A program made the position numbers and the translations under genes. Shown here in pieces: positions 19,816 to 20,236 of a stretch of 20,236 bases of DNA; the first letter of the stretch is position 1, and the number at the start of each line of letters is the position of its first letter. Below the pieces are notes generated by a model, which was given only the letters and a program-made list of their open reading frames with translations, was not told the origin of the DNA and ran no database searches. Location of the stretch: positions 1 to 20,236 of the IMG/VR virus record IMGVR_UViG_3300025141_001009. The stretch is one strand, 5' to 3'. The stretch is from a virus.

Positions 19816-20184
19816 ATGAGGTATCTATTACTATTATTACTGATAACTTTACCAGCTAAATCCCAGTCAGTCGCACCGTCTTTTACTACGGGTTCAATGA
19901 CCCAGACTGTGACTGCAACCCAGACAATCACTGAAACTATTGCAATTGAAAGGGTCGGAGGAGCGTTGACAACTTGGAATGGCGACAACATTAAAGCTAT
20001 AGACGCTAATGGAGCTGCATCAGCTGTTGGAGCAACAGGAACAACTTATCAAATCGTGGATACAGCACTGCCATGGCAACTAGATATTCTGACAAGGGCG
20101 GCGGGAGTCATAGAAACAGAAGACATAACACGAACCATCGAGACAGACACGGTTACAAATACGCTATCTGTCTTTGCGCAATAG
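19816..20184 (+). CDS. Small secreted protein of cyanophage type
   Basis: 122 aa. A strong signal peptide (MRYLLLLLLITLPAKS, cleavage near residue 16-18) is followed by a Thr/Ile-rich beta region (TTGSMTQTVTATQTITETIA, repeated T-x-T pattern) and a C-terminal Thr-rich stretch (TRTIETDTVTNTLSVFAQ). It ends Val-Phe-Ala-Gln. I recall similar proteins near structural genes in cyanomyoviruses but know no function. Its last 112 bases also encode the start of the next protein in another frame. Confidence 0.7.
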   Translation: MRYLLLLLLITLPAKSQSVAPSFTTGSMTQTVTATQTITETIAIERVGGALTTWNGDNIKAIDANGAASAVGATGTTYQIVDTALPWQLDILTRAAGVIETEDITRTIETDTVTNTLSVFAQ

Positions 20185-20236
20185 CACTGGTAGCACCAGT
20201 CAAAGCTGAGGATACTACATCTGTTAGTGCCCAACC
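20073..20236 (+). CDS. Secreted or membrane protein nested in the previous gene (3' cut by window)
   Basis: ATG 20073 opens a frame that stays open to the window end (54 complete codons). It overlaps the preceding gene by 112 bases in another frame. The first 28 residues are polar and rich in Arg, His, Gly and Asn (MATRYSDKGGGSHRNRRHN), followed by a hydrophobic signal-like segment (YAICLCAIALVAPVKAED) with a possible cleavage after Ala. It is a real gene by its signal sequence and resembles, as I recall, a conserved cyanophage gene in the same overlapped arrangement. The nesting resembles Rz/Rz1 spanins, but no lipobox is evident and the rest is missing. Confidence 0.6.
   Translation, partial: MATRYSDKGGGSHRNRRHNTNHRDRHGYKYAICLCAIALVAPVKAEDTTSVSAQ

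Noticed and set aside
1-20236. CRISPR array, insertion sequence, integrase or attachment site
   Set aside because: No regularly spaced direct repeats, transposase, integrase or terminal repeat pairs were seen; nothing points to lysogeny.

Overview
The window looks like part of a double-stranded DNA tailed phage that infects a phycobilisome-containing cyanobacterium, most likely a marine Synechococcus. The pointers are: a class I ribonucleotide reductase of the type seen in cyanopodoviruses, ThyX, a T7-like family A DNA polymerase, a Downstream-peptide/glutamine riboswitch (an RNA class known from cyanobacteria and their phages), an NblA-like protein, and small secreted or outer-membrane proteins of cyanophage type. 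I recognise families from memory only; no database search was run.

Layout. Positions 2-13172 form an almost unbroken + strand early/replication block with many ATGA-type or longer overlaps: RNR alpha (5' truncated by the window), RNR beta, thyX, a 53-aa ORF, a tandem OB-fold SSB, a terminator, then a second transcription unit with a probable second ssDNA-binding protein, a coiled-coil protein, a PD-(D/E)XK exonuclease, an AEP primase/VirE helicase fusion, a small ORF, an HNH-like protein, an unknown, a degenerate adenine-methyltransferase-like protein and another unknown. A lone minus-strand DUF3310 gene (9882-10211) interrupts the block. After it come a deaminase-fold pseudoenzyme and a DNA polymerase split into separate exonuclease and polymerase genes, then two small ORFs.

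From 13159 the genes are mostly on the minus strand and look late or structural: a protein with heptapeptide repeats, a seven-repeat Asp-box beta-propeller (probable fibre/adhesin), a basic protein, a one-TM coiled-coil protein, an NblA-like protein, a 2OG-Fe(II) oxygenase, a large multi-domain Ig-like virion protein, a small helical protein and a holin-like protein. Three + strand cassettes lie among or beside them: the glutamine riboswitch with a 48-aa peptide and its own terminator (13806-14111), a small outer-membrane-barrel-like protein with its own terminator (15370-15842), and a pair of nested secreted-protein genes at the right edge (19816-20236).

How the genes may work together. The left block makes dNTPs (RNR, ThyX) and replicates DNA (primase-helicase, SSBs, exonuclease, split polymerase). 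Several replication proteins share short tails: the SSB tail and the primase-helicase linker carry the same peptide with every shared codon different, and three proteins end in an acidic stretch plus Phe. The right half combines virion and lysis genes with two candidates for control of host nitrogen and light harvesting, the glutamine-sensing peptide cassette and the NblA-like protein. Those two are the most interesting content. Three enzyme-family proteins (deaminase, adenine methyltransferase, HNH) have visibly damaged active-site motifs and may have been repurposed.
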